This document shows positions 1-9,434 of a DNA stretch of 64,000 bases, in pieces. The position numbers and the translations under genes are program-made. Each line of letters opens with the position of its first letter. The first letter of the stretch is position 1. Below the pieces are notes generated by a model. It was not told the DNA's origin, made no database searches, and saw only the letters and a list, made by a program, of their open reading frames with translations. Origin of the DNA: Lentzea tibetensis (GTDB taxonomy: Bacteria; Actinomycetota; Actinomycetes; Mycobacteriales; Pseudonocardiaceae); assembly GCF_007845675.1 (NCBI RefSeq), contig NZ_VOBR01000007.1, forward strand, positions 186,001-250,000, given 5' to 3'.

Positions 1-53
1 GCGGGGACGGACAGCACGCTCAGCGTCATTGCCAGCGTCAGCAGGATCCGCAT
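1..53 (-). CDS. Start of a secreted protein (partial)
   Basis: Read on the minus strand, the ATG at 53-51 opens a frame that stays open to the window edge. It gives a short start (Met-Arg), then a Leu/Ala/Val-rich stretch ending in Ser-Val-Pro, which looks like the beginning of a Sec signal peptide. It would be divergent from thrS. A GGAG sits only just before the ATG, so the start is uncertain. Only 17 codons are visible, so no function can be assigned. Confidence 0.4.
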   Translation of the reverse strand, partial: MRILLTLAMTLSVLSVP

Positions 54-179
54 CTCCGCACGTTAAGTCCGGTTGCTCGAACGGCACAGCGCCGAAAGCA
101 GGATTGCGGCCTGAAAAAATTGCCGTGTTCCGCCCAGATAACATCAGATCCGAACACCTACCCCTATCGAGGAGTCATC

Positions 180-2195
180 GTGTCCGAGTCGCGCCCCGTG
201 TCCCCCGCGAACCCACCACGCGTGGTGGTGCCGGCAGGGACGACGGCGGGCACCGCGGTGCGCGAGGCCGGGCTCCCCGGTAAGGGCGCTGACGCGATCG
301 TGGTCGTCAAGGACGCCGAGGGTCACCTGCGCGACCTGTCGTGGACCCCGCAGGTCGACGTCGAGGTCGAGGCCGTCGCCGCCGACACCGACGAGGGCCG
401 CAGCGTCATCCGCCACTCCGCCGCGCACGTGCTCGCGCAGGCCGTCCAGCAGCAGTTCCCCGAGGCGAAGCTGGGCATCGGCCCGCCCGTGAAGGACGGC
501 TTCTACTACGACTTCCAGGTCGACAAGCCGTTCACCCCTGAGGACCTGCAGGCGCTCGAGAAGCGCATGAAGCAGATCATCAAGGGCGCGCAGCGGTTCT
601 CCCGCCGCGTCGTCGAGAGCGTGGACGCGGCCAAGAACGAGCTCGCGAGCGAGCCGTTCAAGCTGGAGCTCGTCGACATCAAGAGCGACGTCGACACCGC
701 GGAGGTCATGGAGGTCGGCGGCGGCGAGCTGACGATCTACGACAACCTCGACCCGCGCACCGGCGAGCAGGTGTGGGGCGACCTGTGCCGCGGCCCGCAC
801 GTGCCGACCACCAAGCACATCCCGGCGTTCAAGCTCACCCGCGTCGCCGCGGCCTACTGGCGCGGCAACGAGAACAACCCGCAGCTCCAGCGCATCTACG
901 GCACCGCGTGGGAGACCCAGGAGGCGCTCGACGCGCACCTGGAGCGCATCGCCGAGGCCGAGCGGCGCGACCACCGCAAGCTCGGCGTCGAGCTGGACCT
1001 CTTCAGCTTCCCGGACGAGCTGGGCTCCGGCCTGGCCGTGTTCCACCCCAAGGGCGGCATCATCCGGCGCGAGATGGAGACCTACGCGCGCGTCCGCCAC
1101 GAGGAGTCCGGCTACGAGTTCGTGAACACCCCGCACATCAGCAAGAGCGGGCTGTTCCACACCTCCGGCCACCTGCCGTACTACGCGGACACGATGTTCC
1201 CGCCCATCGAGTTCGAGGGCGAGGACTACTACCTCAAGGCCATGAACTGCCCGATGCACAACCTGATCTTCAGGTCGCGCGGGCGTTCGTACCGCGAGCT
1301 GCCGCTGCGCCTCTTCGAGTTCGGCACGGTCTACCGGTACGAGAAGTCCGGTGTCGTGCACGGCCTCACCCGCGTGCGCGGCCTGACGATGGACGACTCG
1401 CACATCTACTGCACCAAGGAGCAGATGCCGGGCGAGCTGCGTTCGCTGCTCAAGTTCGTGCTCGACCTGCTCGCGGACTACGGCCTGAGCGAGTTCTACC
1501 TCGAGCTCTCCACCCGCGACGACTCGCCGAAGTTCATCGGCGACCCGGCGGAGTGGGAGGAGGCGACCGAGACGCTGCGCCAGGCCGCGGTCGACTCCGG
1601 CCTCGAGCTGGTCCCGGACCCCGGTGGCGCCGCGTACTACGGCCCGAAGATCTCCGTGCAGGCGAAGGACGCCATCGGCCGCTCGTGGCAGATGTCGACC
1701 ATCCAGCTGGACTTCAACCAGCCCAAGCGGTTCGAGCTCGAGTACACCGCGCCGGACGGCTCGCGCCAGCAGCCGATCATGATCCACCGCGCGCTGTTCG
1801 GGTCGATCGAGCGCTTCTTCGGCGTGCTCACCGAGCACTACGCGGGCGCGTTCCCGGCGTGGCTGGCGCCCGTGCAGGTCGTGGGCATCCCGGTGACCTC
1901 CGAGAACGTCGACCACCTCCTCGAGGTGCAGAAGACGTTGCGCGCGAAGGGCATCCGGGTCGACGTCGACACCTCCGACGACCGCATGCAGAAGAAGATC
2001 CGCAACCACACCATGCAGAAGGTGCCGTTCATGCTCCTGGCCGGCGCCAAGGACGTGGAGGCCGGTGCGGTGTCGTTCCGCTTCCGCGACGGCACGCAGA
2101 TCAACGGTGTGCCGGTGGAGAAGGCCGTCGAGACCGTCGTCGACTGGGTGCGGCGCCGGGAGAACGCGTCGCCCACGGCGGAACTGGTCCAGTGA
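180..2195 (+). CDS. thrS: Threonyl-tRNA synthetase
   Basis: Cytoplasmic class II aminoacyl-tRNA synthetase that charges tRNA-Thr; 671 aa from the chosen start. Visible parts in order: an N-terminal TGS-like region (about residues 1-60), the editing domain with [10 protein letters not shown], the catalytic core with the zinc-binding Cys in MNCPMH, class II motif 3 in [13 protein letters not shown], and a C-terminal anticodon-binding domain. I chose the GTG at 180 because GAGGAG lies just upstream with normal spacing; the ATG at 120 in the same frame lacks a ribosome site and adds a poorly conserved extension. The stop overlaps the GTG of the HIT gene. The order thrS, HIT, pgsA, acyltransferase, pimA, NUDIX matches the mycobacterial locus. 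I saw no T-box-like leader in the roughly 120 bases upstream. Confidence 0.97.
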   Translation: MSESRPVSPANPPRVVVPAGTTAGTAVREAGLPGKGADAIVVVKDAEGHLRDLSWTPQVDVEVEAVAADTDEGRSVIRHSAAHVLAQAVQQQFPEAKLGIGPPVKDGFYYDFQVDKPFTPEDLQALEKRMKQIIKGAQRFSRRVVESVDAAKNELASEPFKLELVDIKSDVDTAEVMEVGGGELTIYDNLDPRTGEQVWGDLCRGPHVPTTKHIPAFKLTRVAAAYWRGNENNPQLQRIYGTAWETQEALDAHLERIAEAERRDHRKLGVELDLFSFPDELGSGLAVFHPKGGIIRREMETYARVRHEESGYEFVNTPHISKSGLFHTSGHLPYYADTMFPPIEFEGEDYYLKAMNCPMHNLIFRSRGRSYRELPLRLFEFGTVYRYEKSGVVHGLTRVRGLTMDDSHIYCTKEQMPGELRSLLKFVLDLLADYGLSEFYLELSTRDDSPKFIGDPAEWEEATETLRQAAVDSGLELVPDPGGAAYYGPKISVQAKDAIGRSWQMSTIQLDFNQPKRFELEYTAPDGSRQQPIMIHRALFGSIERFFGVLTEHYAGAFPAWLAPVQVVGIPVTSENVDHLLEVQKTLRAKGIRVDVDTSDDRMQKKIRNHTMQKVPFMLLAGAKDVEAGAVSFRFRDGTQINGVPVEKAVETVVDWVRRRENASPTAELVQ

Positions 2196-2740
2196 CGCCT
2201 GAGTACTCCGAGCAGGACGGCATCGGGGTCCAGGACGCCTTCCAGCGGCTCTGGACCCCGCACCGCATGTCCTACATCCGCGGCGAGGGCAAGGCGGACG
2301 GCGACGAGCCGTCCGGCTGCCCGTTCTGCCGCATCATCGAGCGCGACGACGAGTCCGGGCTGATCATCGCGCGCGGCACGACCGTGTTCGCGGTGCTCAA
2401 CCTGTACCCGTACAACCCCGGTCACCTCATGGTGCTGCCGTACCGGCACGTCCCGGACTACACGGACCTCACCGCCGAGGAGACCGTCGAGTTCGCCGAG
2501 TTCACCCAGAAGGCCATGCGGGTCATCCGGCACACGGCGGCCCCGCACGGGTTCAACATCGGCATGAACCAGGGCGTCGTCGGCGGCGCGGGCATCGCGG
2601 CCCACCTGCACCAGCACGTGGTGCCGCGCTGGGGCGGTGACGCGAACTTCATGCCGGTCATCGGGCACACGAAGGTGCTGCCGCAGCTGCTCGGCGAGAC
2701 GCGCCAGATGCTGGCGGACTCCTGGAAGACGGTCAGCTAG
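2192..2740 (+). CDS. HIT-family hydrolase, Ap4A phosphorylase type
   Basis: 182-aa histidine-triad protein. The HIT motif is visible as [10 protein letters not shown], preceded by NQG and the usual core [17 protein letters not shown] pair near residue 45 suggests a metal site, as in the mycobacterial protein Rv2613c, which is known to phosphorolyse diadenosine tetraphosphate; that activity is inferred here from family and position. The start is the GTG at 2192, which overlaps the thrS stop (GTGA), so the two are probably translationally coupled. In M. tuberculosis the same gene lies between thrS and pgsA; here two extra genes separate it from pgsA. Confidence 0.93.
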   Translation: MTPEYSEQDGIGVQDAFQRLWTPHRMSYIRGEGKADGDEPSGCPFCRIIERDDESGLIIARGTTVFAVLNLYPYNPGHLMVLPYRHVPDYTDLTAEETVEFAEFTQKAMRVIRHTAAPHGFNIGMNQGVVGGAGIAAHLHQHVVPRWGGDANFMPVIGHTKVLPQLLGETRQMLADSWKTVS

Positions 2741-2823
2741 GACAAGTGTCGCGATCGCGCCGCGGTGGTGTGACCTGCGCCGCATCGTTCGAACCCGTAC
2801 GGGCGTCCTGTCGTGTGCTTGCC

Positions 2824-3534
2824 ATGCGAATCCGACCCGGTCAGGTTGCCGTCGTCACCGGTGCCGCCAACGGCATCGGCAGGGCTCTCGTCGCTCGTCT
2901 CGTCGCCGCGGGCGTCAAGGTCGTCATGGCCGACGTCGAGGAGGCGTGTCTGCGCGTCGCCGAGGTGGAGCTGCAGTTCTTCGGTGGGGACGTGCTGGCC
3001 GTGCCGACGGACGTCACCGATCTGAGTGAGGTCGAACGGCTGCTCGACCGGGCGATCGCGCACTACGGGCGGGTCGACCTCGTCATCAACAACGCGGGCG
3101 TCATCGGCCCCAAGAGGCCCGTGTGGGAGCTGGAGGCGTCCGACTGGCGCCGGACCATGGGCGTCAACCTCGACGGCGTGTTCAACGTGATCAAGGTGTT
3201 TGTGCCCGAACTGATCACGCGCGGTCGCGGCCACATCACGAACGTGTCGTCGGTGCTCGGGCAGTCGGCCGTCGCCCTGATGGGTGACTACTCGGCGAGC
3301 AAGCACGCCGTCGTCGGCCTCACCGAGTCGCTGCGCGCCGAACTGGCCACTCGCGCGCCGAAGGTCGGCGTGATGCTCGTGTGCCCAGGCCCCGTGCGCA
3401 CCCGGTTGCTGGAAGGCGAAAACAGCCTGATCAACGTGGCTCTGTCCGCTGAGGACGTCGCGAACCAGATCGTCGACGCGGTCGACGCGGGGGCGGAGAG
3501 GCTTGTGCCCAACCGGTTCGCGGTCGCGGTGTGA
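2824..3534 (+). CDS. SDR-family oxidoreductase
   Basis: 236-aa classical short-chain dehydrogenase. The nucleotide-binding TGAANGIG motif is near the N-terminus, NNAG follows at about residue 90, the catalytic Ser is in NVSSVLGQ, and the catalytic pair is YSASK. Substrate unknown. The ATG at 2824 places the Rossmann fold right at the N-terminus, as usual; an in-frame GTG at 2746 would add 26 residues with no clear role. No Shine-Dalgarno is evident upstream. The gene lies between the HIT gene and an XRE regulator, interrupting the thrS-pimA backbone. Confidence 0.88.
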   Translation: MRIRPGQVAVVTGAANGIGRALVARLVAAGVKVVMADVEEACLRVAEVELQFFGGDVLAVPTDVTDLSEVERLLDRAIAHYGRVDLVINNAGVIGPKRPVWELEASDWRRTMGVNLDGVFNVIKVFVPELITRGRGHITNVSSVLGQSAVALMGDYSASKHAVVGLTESLRAELATRAPKVGVMLVCPGPVRTRLLEGENSLINVALSAEDVANQIVDAVDAGAERLVPNRFAVAV

Positions 3535-3617
3535 GCCGTGCTGTAGATCACCCGGTCGCCGCGATCGGGGGACCAATACCCCGCCGATGGCCGATCGTCT
3601 GAGCGTGCACAGACGGT

Positions 3618-3623
3618 TACGGT
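3618..3623 (+). promoter_or_regulatory. -10 box for leaderless XRE gene
   Basis: TACGGT fits the actinobacterial -10 consensus TANNNT and lies seven bases before the ATG at 3631, the spacing expected if transcription starts at the start codon. No Shine-Dalgarno is present. The -35 region is weak. Confidence 0.5.
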
Positions 3624-3630
3624 GCGAAAC

Positions 3631-4470
3631 ATGACCGCACCCGAACGTTCGCGATTAGCGAGAGAACGGCTGTCGCGAGAGTTACGTCGGCTGCGCACCG
3701 AGGCGAAGATGACCGGCACGGCGACCGCTCGTGCCACCGGGATGAGCCAGTCCAAGCTGTCGAAGATCGAGAACGGCATGCTGCTCCCGTCGGTGACCGA
3801 CGTCGAGCGCCTGGTCGCGGAACTCGCCGCGACCAGGGAGACGAGGGTCGAACTGGTCGAACTCGCCAGATCACTGCACGCCGAGGCGGAAACCCGTCGC
3901 GTCGTGCTGCACCGAGGTGCGCACCGGCATCAGCAAACGATCAGCCGCGTAGAGGCGCGGGCAGCCACGAGCAGGTTCTTCCAGACCAACCTCGTACCGT
4001 CGCTCCTGCAGAGCGAGAGCTACTTGCGGGTCGTGCTCGCCACGATGCCGCCGCAGGAGCAGGAGGCAGCCGTCGCCGCACTGCGCATCCGCCGCGCCAG
4101 GCTCGACGACCTCGCCAAGCAGTTCGTGTTCCTCGTCACCGAAAGCGCGCTGCGCTGGAGGATGGGGTCCGCCGAGCTGATGTGCGAGCAGATCGATCAC
4201 CTAGCAGCAACACTCCGCCGCCCCAACGTCCGGCTCGGTGTCGTGCCGTGGACCGCGGACGCCAACATCGTGGCGCTGCACGGGTTCCACGTCTACGACG
4301 AAAGGGTCGTGACGGTGAGCGTGCTCACCGGCAACGCCACGATCACGGATCCGCTCGACGTCCGCGAGTACCTGAGCCTGTTCGGCAGGCTCGAACGGCT
4401 CGCGGTGCGCGGTGAGGAGCTGCAAGGGCTCCTCGGCCGGATCTCGGAGGATCACCGGCGTCTCGGCTGA
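3631..4470 (+). CDS. XRE-family regulator with DUF5753
   Basis: 279-aa helix-turn-helix protein. An N-terminal HTH (about residues 10-65, with MSQSKLSKIENG) is followed by a long DUF5753-type region with the typical core around residues 100-125 (RFFQTNLVPSLLQSESY) and VVPW further on. Such proteins are abundant in actinomycetes and often pair with a small DUF397 protein; no partner is visible here. I take the ATG at 3631; a GTG at 3622 is in frame but the -10 box favours the ATG as a leaderless start. A hairpin terminator follows. Confidence 0.87.
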   Translation: MTAPERSRLARERLSRELRRLRTEAKMTGTATARATGMSQSKLSKIENGMLLPSVTDVERLVAELAATRETRVELVELARSLHAEAETRRVVLHRGAHRHQQTISRVEARAATSRFFQTNLVPSLLQSESYLRVVLATMPPQEQEAAVAALRIRRARLDDLAKQFVFLVTESALRWRMGSAELMCEQIDHLAATLRRPNVRLGVVPWTADANIVALHGFHVYDERVVTVSVLTGNATITDPLDVREYLSLFGRLERLAVRGEELQGLLGRISEDHRRLG

Positions 4471-4498
4471 GCAGCGTTCCGCTCCTCCTTCCTGACGG

Positions 4499-4518
4499 CG
4501 CGAGGCCACAGCCTCGCG
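4499..4518 (+). terminator. Hairpin after the XRE gene
   Basis: Perfect 8-bp stem CGCGAGGC/GCCTCGCG with a CACA loop, 28 bases after the stop codon. No U-tract, as is common in high-GC actinobacteria. Confidence 0.6.
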
Positions 4519-4576
4519 GGAGGGGCCGAATGCTCGGTTCGCCGGAGTCGCGGGTCGGGGGAAACAGCAGCCCAGC

Positions 4577-4582
4577 TAGGCT
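4577..4582 (+). promoter_or_regulatory. -10 box for pgsA
   Basis: TAGGCT matches TANNNT and ends 10 bases before the pgsA ATG at 4593, where there is no Shine-Dalgarno. The same hexamer stands before pdxT. This suggests that pgsA and the PIM genes have their own promoter apart from thrS. Confidence 0.55.
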
Positions 4583-4592
4583 GCGGTTCGCC

Positions 4593-5201
4593 ATGCTGAA
4601 CATCTTCGCTCGTGAATCGGTCTCGCGCGTCACCGACCCGATCGGGGCGTGGCTGGTCGCACGCGGCCTCACGCCGAACGCGGTGACCGTCGCCGGCTCC
4701 GCCGCCGCCGTCGGCTGCGCCGTGTGGTTCCTGCCGCGCGGGCAGCTGTTCCTGGGTTCCGCGCTGGTGACCGCCTGCGTGCTGCTCGACCTCATCGACG
4801 GCGCCATGGCCAGAGCGCAGGGCGGTGGGACGAAGTTCGGTGCGGTGCTCGACGCGACCTGCGACCGGATCGTCGACGGTGCCGTCTACTGCTCCCTGAT
4901 GTGGTTCGCGTTCGCCTCCGGCGACAAGGCGACCGCGTTCGCCGGGTGCATCGTGGTCGTCGGTGCCGAGGTCATCTCGTACGTGAAGGCGCGCGCCGAG
5001 GCGTCCGGTCTCAACGCGGACGGTGGTCTCGCCGAACGCGCGGAGCGCTTCATCATCGCCCTGGTCGGAGCCGGGTTCCAGGACCTCGGCGTGCCGCACC
5101 TGCTGGCCATCTCGATGTGGATCCTCGCCGTGCTGGTCGTCGTCACGATCATCCAGCGCCTGGTCTCCGTCCGCAGGTCCGCGCGGGAGGTCGGTCCATG
5201 A
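4593..5201 (+). CDS. pgsA: Phosphatidylinositol phosphate synthase (CDP-alcohol phosphatidyltransferase)
   Basis: 202-aa integral membrane enzyme of phosphatidylinositol synthesis. It joins CDP-diacylglycerol and inositol 1-phosphate to make PI-phosphate, the precursor of PIMs (family knowledge). The complete CDP-alcohol signature is present at about residues 68-93: DLIDGAMAR, then eight residues, Gly, three residues, Asp, three residues, Asp. The rest is hydrophobic with several membrane helices. The ATG at 4593 aligns with mycobacterial PgsA1 and follows a -10 box; an in-frame ATG at 4530 is less likely. The stop overlaps the next ATG (ATGA). Confidence 0.95.
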   Translation: MLNIFARESVSRVTDPIGAWLVARGLTPNAVTVAGSAAAVGCAVWFLPRGQLFLGSALVTACVLLDLIDGAMARAQGGGTKFGAVLDATCDRIVDGAVYCSLMWFAFASGDKATAFAGCIVVVGAEVISYVKARAEASGLNADGGLAERAERFIIALVGAGFQDLGVPHLLAISMWILAVLVVVTIIQRLVSVRRSAREVGP

Positions 5202-6109
5202 GCCTCGCGACGCTCGGGTACGCGGCCGGCTGGCGCGTGGTCCGGATGCTGCCGGAGAGCTGGGCGCGCGGCCTGTTCCGCTTCGGTGCCGATCACGCGG
5301 CTCGGCGCGGCGGTCCGAGCGTGCAGCAGCTGCGCGCGAACCTGCGCCGCGTGGTGCCGCAGGCGGGCGAGGAGGAGCTGGACGACCTCGTCCGCGAGTC
5401 GCTGCGCTCGTACGCGCGCTACTGGTGCGAGGCGTTCCGCCTGCCGTCGATGGACCTCGACGCCGTCTACGAGTCGTGCGACGCGCTGGTCACCGGCCAG
5501 GAGAACCTCGACGCCGCGCTGGCCGACGGTGCGGGCGCGGTCGTCGCGCTGCCGCACAGCGGCAACTGGGACATGGCGGGCGTGTGGCTCGTCGGGCACT
5601 CCGGCACGTTCACGACGGTCGCCGAGCGGCTCAAGCCCGAGTCGCTGTACCGCCGTTTCGTCGAGTTCCGCGAGACGCTGGGCTTCGAGGTGCTGCCGTT
5701 GAACGGCGGCGACCGCCCGCCGGCCGCGGTGCTGGCCGAGCGCCTGCGCGCGAACCGCGTGGTGTGCCTGCTGGGCGACCGCGACCTGACGTCGAGCGGT
5801 GTGCCGGTGACGTTCTTCGGCGAGCAGACCCTGATGCCCGCCGGCCCCGCGCACCTGGCGGCGACGACCGGCGCCGCGCTGTTGCCCGTCGGGTGCTGGT
5901 TCACCAGGGACGGCTGGGGTTTCCGCATCCACCCGCCGATCCGCGTCACGAGCACCGCGGGCGTCGCGGGCGCCACGCAGGCACTCGCGGACGTGTTCGC
6001 CGCCGACATCGCCACGCACCCCGCGGACTGGCACATGCTGCAGAAGCTGTGGCTCGCCGACCTGCCCGAGTCACGACGCCGCGCACTGGCACGGAGGCGC
6101 GCCTCGTGA
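5198..6109 (+). CDS. PIM acyltransferase (lysophospholipid acyltransferase family)
   Basis: 303-aa membrane-associated acyltransferase resembling mycobacterial Rv2611c, which acylates the mannose of phosphatidylinositol mannosides. The H(x4)D catalytic motif is visible in PHSGNWDMAG at about residue 126, and a substrate-binding block follows (LLGDRDLTSSGVPVTFFG). The N-terminus is arginine-rich. It overlaps pgsA upstream and pimA downstream by 4 nt each. Gene order is the strongest support for the PIM-specific role. Confidence 0.92.
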   Translation: MSLATLGYAAGWRVVRMLPESWARGLFRFGADHAARRGGPSVQQLRANLRRVVPQAGEEELDDLVRESLRSYARYWCEAFRLPSMDLDAVYESCDALVTGQENLDAALADGAGAVVALPHSGNWDMAGVWLVGHSGTFTTVAERLKPESLYRRFVEFRETLGFEVLPLNGGDRPPAAVLAERLRANRVVCLLGDRDLTSSGVPVTFFGEQTLMPAGPAHLAATTGAALLPVGCWFTRDGWGFRIHPPIRVTSTAGVAGATQALADVFAADIATHPADWHMLQKLWLADLPESRRRALARRRAS

Positions 6110-7233
6110 AGGTCGGCATCGTCTGCCCGTACTCCCTCGATGTTCCCGGCGGGGTGCAGGCGCACGTGATCGACCTGGCACGGGCGCTGATCTCGCTGGG
6201 GCACACGGTCGACGTGCTGGCGCCCGCCGACGACGAGCAGCAGCTGCCGTCGTTCGTGACGCCCGCCGGTCGCGCGGTCGCGATCCGGTACAACGGTTCC
6301 GTGGCGCGGCTTTCGTTCGGCCCGGTGTCCTACGCGCGCGTGCGCCGCTGGATCGCCGAGCACGACTTCGACGTGCTGCACCTGCACGAGCCGACCGCGC
6401 CGTCACTGGCCTTCCTCGCGCTGGTGGTCGCGGACGGGCCGATCGTGGCCACCTTCCACACGTCCACCCAGCGCTCGAAGATGCTGTCCGCGTTCCAGGG
6501 CGTGCTGCAGCCGTTCCTGGAGAAGATCACCGCGCGGATCGCGGTGTCCGCACTGGCGCGCCGCGTGCAGGTCGAGCACCTCGGTGGCGACGCGGTCGAG
6601 ATCCCCAACGGCGTGGACGTCGGGTTCTTCACCGGCGCCGCTCCGCTGGAGGGCTATCCGCGCGCCGGTCGGACGGTCGGGTTCGTCGGCCGGTTCACCG
6701 AGCCCCGCAAGGGGATGCCGGTGCTGCTGGAGGCGTTCCGCACGCTGGCCGCGGAGATGCCGGAGCTGCGGCTGCTGGTCGTGGGCCGCGGGGACTCGGA
6801 CGAGCTGCTGTCGTCGGCGGGTACTGAGCTGGCGTCGCGGATCGACCTGCTGGGCCAGGTGTCCGACGAGGAGAAGGCGCGGGTGCTGCGCAGCGTCGAC
6901 GTCTACTGCGCGCCCAACACCGGTGGCGAGAGCTTCGGGATCATCCTGACCGAGGCGATGGCCGCGGGTGCCGCCGTCGCGGCGAGCGACATCGACGCGT
7001 TCCGGCGGGTGCTGGACGACGGCAAGGCGGGCGTGCTGTTCCCCGTCGGCGACTCGGCCGCGCTGGCCTCCGGGTTGCGGGAGTTGTTGCAGGACGAGCA
7101 ACGCCGGCTCGATCTCGTGGAGAACGCGCGGCAGCGGGTGCAGTCGTTCGACTGGTCCGTCGTGGCGGGCCAGGTGTTGCGCGTGTACGACTCGGCCATG
7201 GCGGCCAACCCGCGGCGGGTGGGCCAGGCGTGA
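6106..7233 (+). CDS. pimA: Phosphatidylinositol alpha-mannosyltransferase
   Basis: 375-aa GT4-family glycosyltransferase that transfers the first mannose from GDP-mannose to phosphatidylinositol at the inner face of the membrane. The N-terminal glycine-rich loop is in PYSLDVPGGVQAH. The C-terminal GT-B domain has GFVGRFTEPRKG and the nucleotide-sugar E(x7)E motif ESFGIILTE. The GTG at 6106 overlaps the acyltransferase stop. Length matches mycobacterial PimA. Confidence 0.96.
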   Translation: MKVGIVCPYSLDVPGGVQAHVIDLARALISLGHTVDVLAPADDEQQLPSFVTPAGRAVAIRYNGSVARLSFGPVSYARVRRWIAEHDFDVLHLHEPTAPSLAFLALVVADGPIVATFHTSTQRSKMLSAFQGVLQPFLEKITARIAVSALARRVQVEHLGGDAVEIPNGVDVGFFTGAAPLEGYPRAGRTVGFVGRFTEPRKGMPVLLEAFRTLAAEMPELRLLVVGRGDSDELLSSAGTELASRIDLLGQVSDEEKARVLRSVDVYCAPNTGGESFGIILTEAMAAGAAVAASDIDAFRRVLDDGKAGVLFPVGDSAALASGLRELLQDEQRRLDLVENARQRVQSFDWSVVAGQVLRVYDSAMAANPRRVGQA

Positions 7234-8183
7234 TCCCCACCCTGATCACCGTGCTGGGCCTGGCCGTGCTGATCGGCCCGTGGCTGCTGAGCATCGCGAA
7301 CCGGCTCGACCGCCTGCACGTGCGCACCGATGCCGCCTGGGCGGCCTTGGACGCCGCGCTCGCCCGGCGTGCCGTGGTCACGCGCGCCCTGCTGGACCAG
7401 GGGCTTTCGCTGGTCGCTGATCGGGCCGAGAGCTCCCCGCGGGTGGCGCGGGAGTCGGCCGAGAACGACCTCAGCCGGGCCTTGGGCGCCGTTGATCGTT
7501 CGTCCCTGCCACCCGCGCTGGCCGCGGAGCTGGCGGATGCGGAGCAGCGGGTGGTGCTGGCGCGGCGCGTGCACAACGACGCGGTGCGCGACACGCTGGT
7601 GCAGCGACGCCGGCGCGTGGTGCGGTGGCTGAAGCTGTCCGGCACCGCGCCCCAGCCGTCCTACTTCGAGATCGCCGAGCCGGTCGAGGAGGTCGCGGCC
7701 GCCGCGATCACGCCCCGGCCGTCCGCGCGGATCGTCCTGACGGACGCTTCCGGGCGCGTGTTGTTGTTCCAGGGGCATGATCCGGCGCGGCCGCAGGAGC
7801 TCTTCTGGTTCACCGTGGGTGGCGGGGTCGAGCAGGGGGAGTCGCTGCCCGACGCCGCGCTGCGCGAGGCGTTCGAGGAGACCGGGCTTTCGCTGTCACC
7901 GGACCAGCTCGTCGGTCCGGTGTGGCGGCGGCGCGCGGTGTTCAGCTTCGACGGCGAGACCTTCGACGCCGAGGAGTGGTTCTTCCACGCCGCCGTCGAC
8001 GCGCACGAGGTCGACACCTCGGGGTTCAACGCGGTCGAGCTGGCGACGGTCAAGCAGTACCGGTGGTGGAGCGCCGCCGACCTCTCGTCCACTGAGGACA
8101 CCATCTATCCCCGGCAGCTGGCGGAGTTCCTGCCGTCCCTCGTGGACGGGTCGTGGGATGGAAGGATCCGCACGGTTCGCTAG
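7230..8183 (+). CDS. NUDIX hydrolase with N-terminal membrane/LemA-like segment
   Basis: 317-aa protein. Residues about 3-22 form a hydrophobic anchor, followed by a helical region resembling LemA (RLHVRTDAAWAALDAAL). The C-terminal half is a NUDIX domain with a full box starting GGGVEQGES and running through REAFEETG. Substrate unknown. The GTG at 7230 overlaps pimA. A homologue (Rv2609c) follows pimA in M. tuberculosis, so it belongs to the backbone. The fusion of an anchor segment with NUDIX suggests action at the inner membrane face. Confidence 0.9.
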   Translation: MIPTLITVLGLAVLIGPWLLSIANRLDRLHVRTDAAWAALDAALARRAVVTRALLDQGLSLVADRAESSPRVARESAENDLSRALGAVDRSSLPPALAAELADAEQRVVLARRVHNDAVRDTLVQRRRRVVRWLKLSGTAPQPSYFEIAEPVEEVAAAAITPRPSARIVLTDASGRVLLFQGHDPARPQELFWFTVGGGVEQGESLPDAALREAFEETGLSLSPDQLVGPVWRRRAVFSFDGETFDAEEWFFHAAVDAHEVDTSGFNAVELATVKQYRWWSAADLSSTEDTIYPRQLAEFLPSLVDGSWDGRIRTVR

Positions 8184-8215
8184 ATCATCCGTGCCCCACG
8201 AGGCATGCTTGGTCC

Positions 8216-8521
8216 ATGACCGACATCCCCGACGCCGAGCTCGCCGAGATCGAGCGGCGCGCCTCGGCCGCGCTCGCCCACGCACCGCTGCCGTGGGTCG
8301 ACTTCCTCGAGGGCCGCGACGCCTTCAGCGGGAGCAGCTTCGTGCGCCTCGACGCTGAAGGCGACCTCGACCTCGACCTGTACGTCGACGTGACCGGCAC
8401 GCCGTCGGCGACTCCGGCCGCCCGCCTCGACGCGCTCGTCGAGTTCGTCGCGCACGCCCCCGCTGATGTGCAGCGGCTCGTCGCGGAGGTGCGGCGTTTG
8501 CGCGGCGCACCTCCGGCGTGA
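8216..8521 (+). CDS. Small acidic protein of unknown function
   Basis: 101-aa protein, acidic, with no membrane segment or motif I recognise. It opens MTDIPDAELAEIERRA and has a central DLDLDLYVDV strand. I chose the ATG at 8216 because the frame upstream is poorly coding and runs back into the NUDIX 3' end. It is the last plus-strand gene before the minus-strand cluster and ends 4 bases from the convergent DUF1906 gene. Confidence 0.65.
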   Translation: MTDIPDAELAEIERRASAALAHAPLPWVDFLEGRDAFSGSSFVRLDAEGDLDLDLYVDVTGTPSATPAARLDALVEFVAHAPADVQRLVAEVRRLRGAPPA

Positions 8522-8525
8522 CCGG

Positions 8526-9407
8526 TCAGGCGGCGAGTTCGGCGCTGAGGGCGTCGGCGATCTCCTCGGCTGTCAGACCGGTGGGGAGCAGTGGTGCCAG
8601 TGCTTTCGCGAGCACGGACACGTCTGCCGCGCCGGTGGCGAGATCGCGCAGCGCGTCGACGACCTTCGCCTCGCTGTGGGTGATCGCCCCGTCGAACGCC
8701 TCCTCGTCGGGCTCGTCCGACTCCTCTTCCTCTTCCTCCTCTTCGCCGTCACCCACGATCTGCTGGAGCAGCTCGATCGCCTCGCGGATGCGCTCGTGCT
8801 CCTCGTTGACCTCCTCGCGCTCGGCGTCGTGCTGGCCCCAGTCGTCGGTGAGGACCTCGTTGACGTCGCACTGCACGCCGCCGACGTGGGGCTGCGGCGA
8901 GGCCTGCTGGTAGAGGTGCCTGCCGTCGAAGTACCGCACCGGCGTGCCGGACCAGGCGCGGCACTGCCAGAACCAGGTGGCCACGCCCTCGTCGGCGGCG
9001 CGCGCGACCACGTCGTGCTCGCCGTACACACCGACGTTCTCGACGCCGAGCACGTCGCTCGCCCCGCGCAGGTACTCCATGGCGGCCACGAACTCGTGCT
9101 CGTGCACGACGTCCTGGTCCACCGCGAAGTAGATCGGACGGTCCTCGGGGAAGCCGATGGCGTCGGCGTGGTCGCGCGCGATGCGCGCGGCGGCCTGGCC
9201 GCCGTCGAACCCCGCGCGCCAGTCGCCCGCGGTGTGCTCGTAGACCAGTGCCATCCCGAGCTCGTGCTCGGTGAAGTCGGCGAGCTCCTCCGCCGTGGTG
9301 CACTTCCTGTTGTTCGGGAAGCCGATGTAGCGGACGGCGCCGCCGTAGCCGTCCGCGGCGATGGCGGCCGCTCCCGGAAATCCCGCTGAGTAGTCGAGAA
9401 CCTGCAT
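8526..9407 (-). CDS. DUF1906 glycoside-hydrolase-like protein with acidic C-terminal region
   Basis: 293-aa protein. Residues about 1-195 match the DUF1906 (Rv2525c-like) TIM-barrel fold: VLDYSAGFPG at the start, YIGFPNN, IYFAVDQDV with a conserved Asp, and QCDVNEVL. The family is linked to cell-wall or lysozyme-like functions, but activity is unproven. A helical segment and a run of Glu (EEEEEEE, about residue 220) come before a short C-terminal domain. There is no signal peptide, unlike Rv2525c, which is Tat-exported. GGAAGG lies upstream of the ATG. It is the last gene of the acid-tail cluster. Confidence 0.8.
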   Translation of the reverse strand: MQVLDYSAGFPGAAAIAADGYGGAVRYIGFPNNRKCTTAEELADFTEHELGMALVYEHTAGDWRAGFDGGQAAARIARDHADAIGFPEDRPIYFAVDQDVVHEHEFVAAMEYLRGASDVLGVENVGVYGEHDVVARAADEGVATWFWQCRAWSGTPVRYFDGRHLYQQASPQPHVGGVQCDVNEVLTDDWGQHDAEREEVNEEHERIREAIELLQQIVGDGEEEEEEEESDEPDEEAFDGAITHSEAKVVDALRDLATGAADVSVLAKALAPLLPTGLTAEEIADALSAELAA

Positions 9408-9434
9408 GGTCTTGTCCTTCCCCCTGTTGTGCGA

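Noticed and set aside
144-2009. Long minus-strand frame of 621 codons across thrS
   Set aside because: It is the antisense shadow of thrS in high-GC DNA: Arg/Val/Leu/His-rich, no motif, and no ribosome site.
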